Part shown: positions 16,869 to 19,469 of the stretch, piece after piece
Numbering within the stretch: position 1 is the stretch's first letter
How the letters are laid out: the number at the start of each line of letters is the position of its first letter
Assembly (NCBI GenBank): GCA_964387585.1
Contig: CAYLWW010000022.1
Span: 1-19,469 of the forward strand
Length of the DNA: 19,469 nt
Direction: 5' to 3'
Source of the DNA: CAYLWW01 sp964387585
GTDB lineage: Bacteria > Pseudomonadota > Alphaproteobacteria > Rickettsiales > Midichloriaceae
The notes under the pieces: generated by a model
Databases searched by the model: none
Seen by the model: only the letters and a program-made list of their open reading frames with translations
What the model was told of the DNA's origin: nothing
Translations under genes and position numbers: made by a program

Positions 16869-17951
16869 ATGAAAACTTTAGTTAGTGCTTTTTATAATAA
16901 TAATATAAATGCAAAAAAAATACCTGTTTGGTTTATGCGTCAAGCAGGAAGATATTTACCTGAGTATCTAGAGTTGCGTAAGGATTTTTCTTCTTTCATT
17001 GATTTTTGCCTAAATTCTAAAGCAGCTGTTAAAGTAACTTTGCAACCCATAGAACGATTTGACATAGATGCTGCAATAATTTTTAGTGACATTTTGATAA
17101 TACCTTTTGCTTTAGGTTTAAATGTGGTTTTCGAACCTAATTTGGGGCCAAAACTACCTAAGTTAGGAATAGATTATAATTTAGCAGACCTTAATTTAAG
17201 CAGTAATAGGTATACTGAGACCTTTTCTAAGGTAATGGAAACAGTAGGGTCTTTAAAGTCAGAAATAGATAGTAGGTTTCCTGATAAAACTCTAATAGGT
17301 TTTAGTGGCTCACCTTGGACGGTAGCTTGTTATATGATTCAGGGAAGTAATAATAAAGATTTTTTTGAAGCACGAGCATTAGCTTATTCTGACCCTAACT
17401 CAATGCAAAATTTAATAGATATACTAGTAGAAAGTACTATAGAATATCTTTCTCAACAAATAATAAATGGTGCTGAGGTTATAAAACTGTTTGATTCTTG
17501 GGCAGGATTATTGAGTAAGAAATTATTTTTGCAGTTTGTAATAGAACCAACAAAAATAATAGTAAGTGAATTGAAGAAGAAATTTCCTCATGTTCCTATA
17601 ATAGGATTTCCTAGAGGTGCTGGTATAATGTACAAGCAATATTTGATAGATACAGGAGTAGATTGCGTAGCTATAGATCATACTATTCCTTTAGAATGGG
17701 CTGCTACTGAGCTACAGCCTTATGGAGCAGTTCAAGGTAATCTTGATAATATAATTCTTACAACTTCAAATAAAGATTTGATTTTAACTGAAGTCAATAA
17801 TATAGTCGAAACCTTATTTATAAATTCCCCAAATAGGAAATTTATTTTTAATTTAGGTCACGGTTGCTTACCTCAAACTAATATAGAGAGTTTGGAAATG
17901 GTTATTAGTTTACTTAGAAGTTATAATGACTATGGTAATGTTAAAAGATAA
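16869..17951 (+). CDS. hemE: Uroporphyrinogen decarboxylase
   Basis: Cytoplasmic enzyme that removes four acetate carboxyl groups from uroporphyrinogen III to give coproporphyrinogen III, in heme synthesis. At 360 residues it has family length. Signatures are complete: PVWFMRQAGRYLPEY (19-33) with the substrate-binding R24 and R28, the catalytic aspartate D74 in IIFSDILIIP, GFSGSPWTVACYMIQG (144-159) with Y155, GFPRGAG, DHTIPLEWA, and LGHGCLP with H331. The ATG is preceded by a weak purine-rich GAAAG. Its last 26 bases overlap dnaB in another frame, so the two are likely co-transcribed and translationally coupled. Its place directly right of the AT-rich spacer repeats the hemE-origin arrangement known from other alphaproteobacteria. 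Confidence 0.97.
   Translation: MKTLVSAFYNNNINAKKIPVWFMRQAGRYLPEYLELRKDFSSFIDFCLNSKAAVKVTLQPIERFDIDAAIIFSDILIIPFALGLNVVFEPNLGPKLPKLGIDYNLADLNLSSNRYTETFSKVMETVGSLKSEIDSRFPDKTLIGFSGSPWTVACYMIQGSNNKDFFEARALAYSDPNSMQNLIDILVESTIEYLSQQIINGAEVIKLFDSWAGLLSKKLFLQFVIEPTKIIVSELKKKFPHVPIIGFPRGAGIMYKQYLIDTGVDCVAIDHTIPLEWAATELQPYGAVQGNLDNIILTTSNKDLILTEVNNIVETLFINSPNRKFIFNLGHGCLPQTNIESLEMVISLLRSYNDYGNVKR
17916..17928 (+). promoter_or_regulatory. dnaB ribosome-binding site inside hemE
   Basis: AGAAG at 17916-17920 lies five bases before the ATG at 17926. Two more in-frame ATGs follow at 17932 and 17938. The spacing favours the first, but any of the three would give a normal DnaB because the first residues precede the conserved domain. 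Confidence 0.45.
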
Positions 17952-19398
17952 TATTCAACAAGCTAAACAAGATAATTCTACTAAAAAGCCTCCTAGTAAC
18001 TTGGAAGCTGAACAGTTTGTATTAGGAAGTTTTTTGAATGATAATAATAGTGTTAACAAGGTAGCTGATATTTTGCTACCAGAGCATTTTTTTCTTCCTA
18101 TACATCAAAGTATTTATAAATTAATACTGAAGTTTATGGATAGAGGATTAGTGGCCACGCCTTTAACTGTGAAAAGTTATCTTGAGCAAGATAAAGCATT
18201 TAACGATTCATCTATAAATTGCTTTGACTATCTAATTAAATTGGTTAGTGATGCTCAGCTTATAATAGATGTTTATTCTTTAGCTGTAACTATACACGAT
18301 CTTTATATTAGAAGGCAATTAATTGAAATAGGGCAAGAAATAGTAATTAATTCATATGAAGATAATATAGAATATTCTTCTTATGATAGACTAGAACGAG
18401 CTGAGCAAAAATTATTTAATTTAGCGACACAGGGAAATACCGAAAGTAATTTCACTAGCCTTGGATCTTCTTTGTCTAGTAGTTTAGTAAGAGTTGAATC
18501 AATAATAAAGGGAGACAAAAAGACTAGCGGAATTAGTACAAATTTTCAAGAAATGGATAATATAACTGGTGGTTTGCACGGTTCTGACTTGATTATAGTA
18601 GCTGCAAGACCTTCTATGGGTAAGACTTCTTTTGCTGTTAATATAGCTTTAAATGTAGCTATTGATTTTAAAAGTTCAAAATATGAGGAGGAGGATAATA
18701 ATCATTCTGTAGCTATATTTTCGCTAGAAATGTCATCAGAACAAATAGCTAATCGTATTCTTTCAATACGTAGTGGAATAGATAGTAGTAGAATTCGTAC
18801 TGGTAGTATTAATTCTCAAGAGTTTTCATTACTTTCTCATGAAACAAATAAAATAGCTCAGTTGCCATTATTTATTGATGACAGTGCAGCATTGAGCATT
18901 TCCGCTATTAGAACTAGAGCTCGTCGTTTAAAACGTCAGCATAACTTAGGGCTAATAGTAATAGACTATTTACAACTTATAAGACCGTCCGGTAGTAGTA
19001 AGTACGATAGTAGAGTCCAGGAGATAGGAGAAATTTCTCAGGGTCTCAAAGCTTTAGCAAAAGAATTGAATATACCTGTTATAGCTTTATCACAGCTATC
19101 TAGAGCAGTTGAAAGTAGAGAGGATAAAAGACCGCAATTATCTGATTTGCGTGAAAGTGGAAATATAGAACAAGATGCTGATTTAGTTGCTTTTTTATAT
19201 AGAGAAGAATATTATCTGAGACGTAAAATGCCGGTTGCTGAAGAAGAAAATATAAAATGGCAGACTGAATTAAATAACGTTCGTAATATTGCAGAAATTA
19301 TAATTTCTAAACAACGTAATGGACCTATAGGAAGCTTTTGGTTACATTTTAATAGTGCTACCACTGGATTTTCTAACTTTTTTCATGATAAGGTATAG
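17926..19398 (+). CDS. dnaB: Replicative DNA helicase DnaB
   Basis: Hexameric 5'-3' helicase that unwinds DNA at the replication fork and recruits primase. The 490 residues hold the N-terminal DnaB domain (about 24-128, opening SNLEAEQFVLGSFL), a linker, and the RecA-like ATPase domain from about 180. The Walker A motif is ARPSMGKTS (227-235), the catalytic glutamate is in FSLEMS (265-270), Walker B is LIVIDYLQL (343-351), and the DnaB block SQLSRAVESREDKRPQLSDL runs 389-408, followed by RESGNIEQDAD. The C-terminal ISKQRNGPIGSFWLHF is also standard. The coding region is complete, with no intein. Its start lies inside hemE. Placement of the helicase gene within about 1.1 kb of the candidate origin would give it high copy early in the replication cycle. 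Confidence 0.97.
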   Translation: MTMVMLKDNIQQAKQDNSTKKPPSNLEAEQFVLGSFLNDNNSVNKVADILLPEHFFLPIHQSIYKLILKFMDRGLVATPLTVKSYLEQDKAFNDSSINCFDYLIKLVSDAQLIIDVYSLAVTIHDLYIRRQLIEIGQEIVINSYEDNIEYSSYDRLERAEQKLFNLATQGNTESNFTSLGSSLSSSLVRVESIIKGDKKTSGISTNFQEMDNITGGLHGSDLIIVAARPSMGKTSFAVNIALNVAIDFKSSKYEEEDNNHSVAIFSLEMSSEQIANRILSIRSGIDSSRIRTGSINSQEFSLLSHETNKIAQLPLFIDDSAALSISAIRTRARRLKRQHNLGLIVIDYLQLIRPSGSSKYDSRVQEIGEISQGLKALAKELNIPVIALSQLSRAVESREDKRPQLSDLRESGNIEQDADLVAFLYREEYYLRRKMPVAEEENIKWQTELNNVRNIAEIIISKQRNGPIGSFWLHFNSATTGFSNFFHDKV

Positions 19399-19422
19399 AA
19401 AAATTTATAATAGGTATATATA

Positions 19423-19440
19423 TAGTCATTCCAATTGATA
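19423..19440 (+). repeat. Motif resembling the outer end of the left-edge IS630 element
   Basis: TAGTCATTCCAATTGATA, preceded by TATA, matches the sequence upstream of the transposase fragment at the left edge (minus strand 159 to 141) at 15 of 19 aligned bases. It lies 24 bases after the dnaB stop. It could be the end of another IS630 copy that continues beyond the window. After about 18 bases the similarity fades, so it may be only a remnant or chance. Confidence 0.25.
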
Positions 19441-19469
19441 ATTATAGAATTCAAAGGCTTGATCGATAG

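Overview
The window looks like a piece of chromosome from an AT-rich alphaproteobacterium, most likely a member of the Rickettsiales or a similar intracellular symbiont. This rests on the very low GC content, the A/T-biased codons, the alphaproteobacterial families present (Alph_Pro_TM/TIGR02186 next to TauE/SafE, a pteridine-reductase-like SDR, RppH), a hemE gene beside an AT-rich non-coding block that resembles the hemE-linked origins of Caulobacter and Rickettsia, and IS630-type transposase debris. I cannot name the genus from sequence alone.

Layout. Positions 1-161 hold the 5' end of a frameshifted IS630-family transposase running off the left edge. Next, on the minus strand, come an SDR (1765-983) and recR (909-313), probably one transcript. 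A 220-base divergent spacer holds a conspicuous ~52% GC 60-base element (1861-1920). Two cation/proton antiporters follow on the plus strand (KefB-type 1986-3725, NhaA 3789-4967), converging with a Bcr/CflA-type MFS exporter (6149-4977). After a short divergent promoter region (6150-6287), a plus-strand run of five genes follows: TauE/SafE permease, Alph_Pro_TM protein, a 2007-residue alpha-2-macroglobulin, Xaa-Pro aminopeptidase pepP and RNA pyrophosphohydrolase rppH. A 274-base AT-rich spacer (16595-16868) is a candidate replication origin, followed by hemE and dnaB, which overlap. The last 70 bases include a short motif resembling the outer end of the left-edge IS.

How the genes fit together. 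The left half is envelope and ion/drug transport plus DNA repair (RecR). The five-gene run puts a protease-trapping macroglobulin with an intact CxEQ thioester motif in the same transcription unit as a periplasm-facing protein of unknown function and its membrane permease partner, an unusual setting for a bacterial macroglobulin. The right part pairs the candidate origin with hemE and the replicative helicase DnaB. Rough hand counts show the plus strand turning from C-leaning and A-rich (pepP) to G- and T-leaning (hemE, dnaB) across the spacer, although the genes on both sides lie on the same strand. That is what a bidirectional origin would produce.

No tRNA, rRNA or CRISPR array was seen, and no convincing GC-rich rho-independent terminator.
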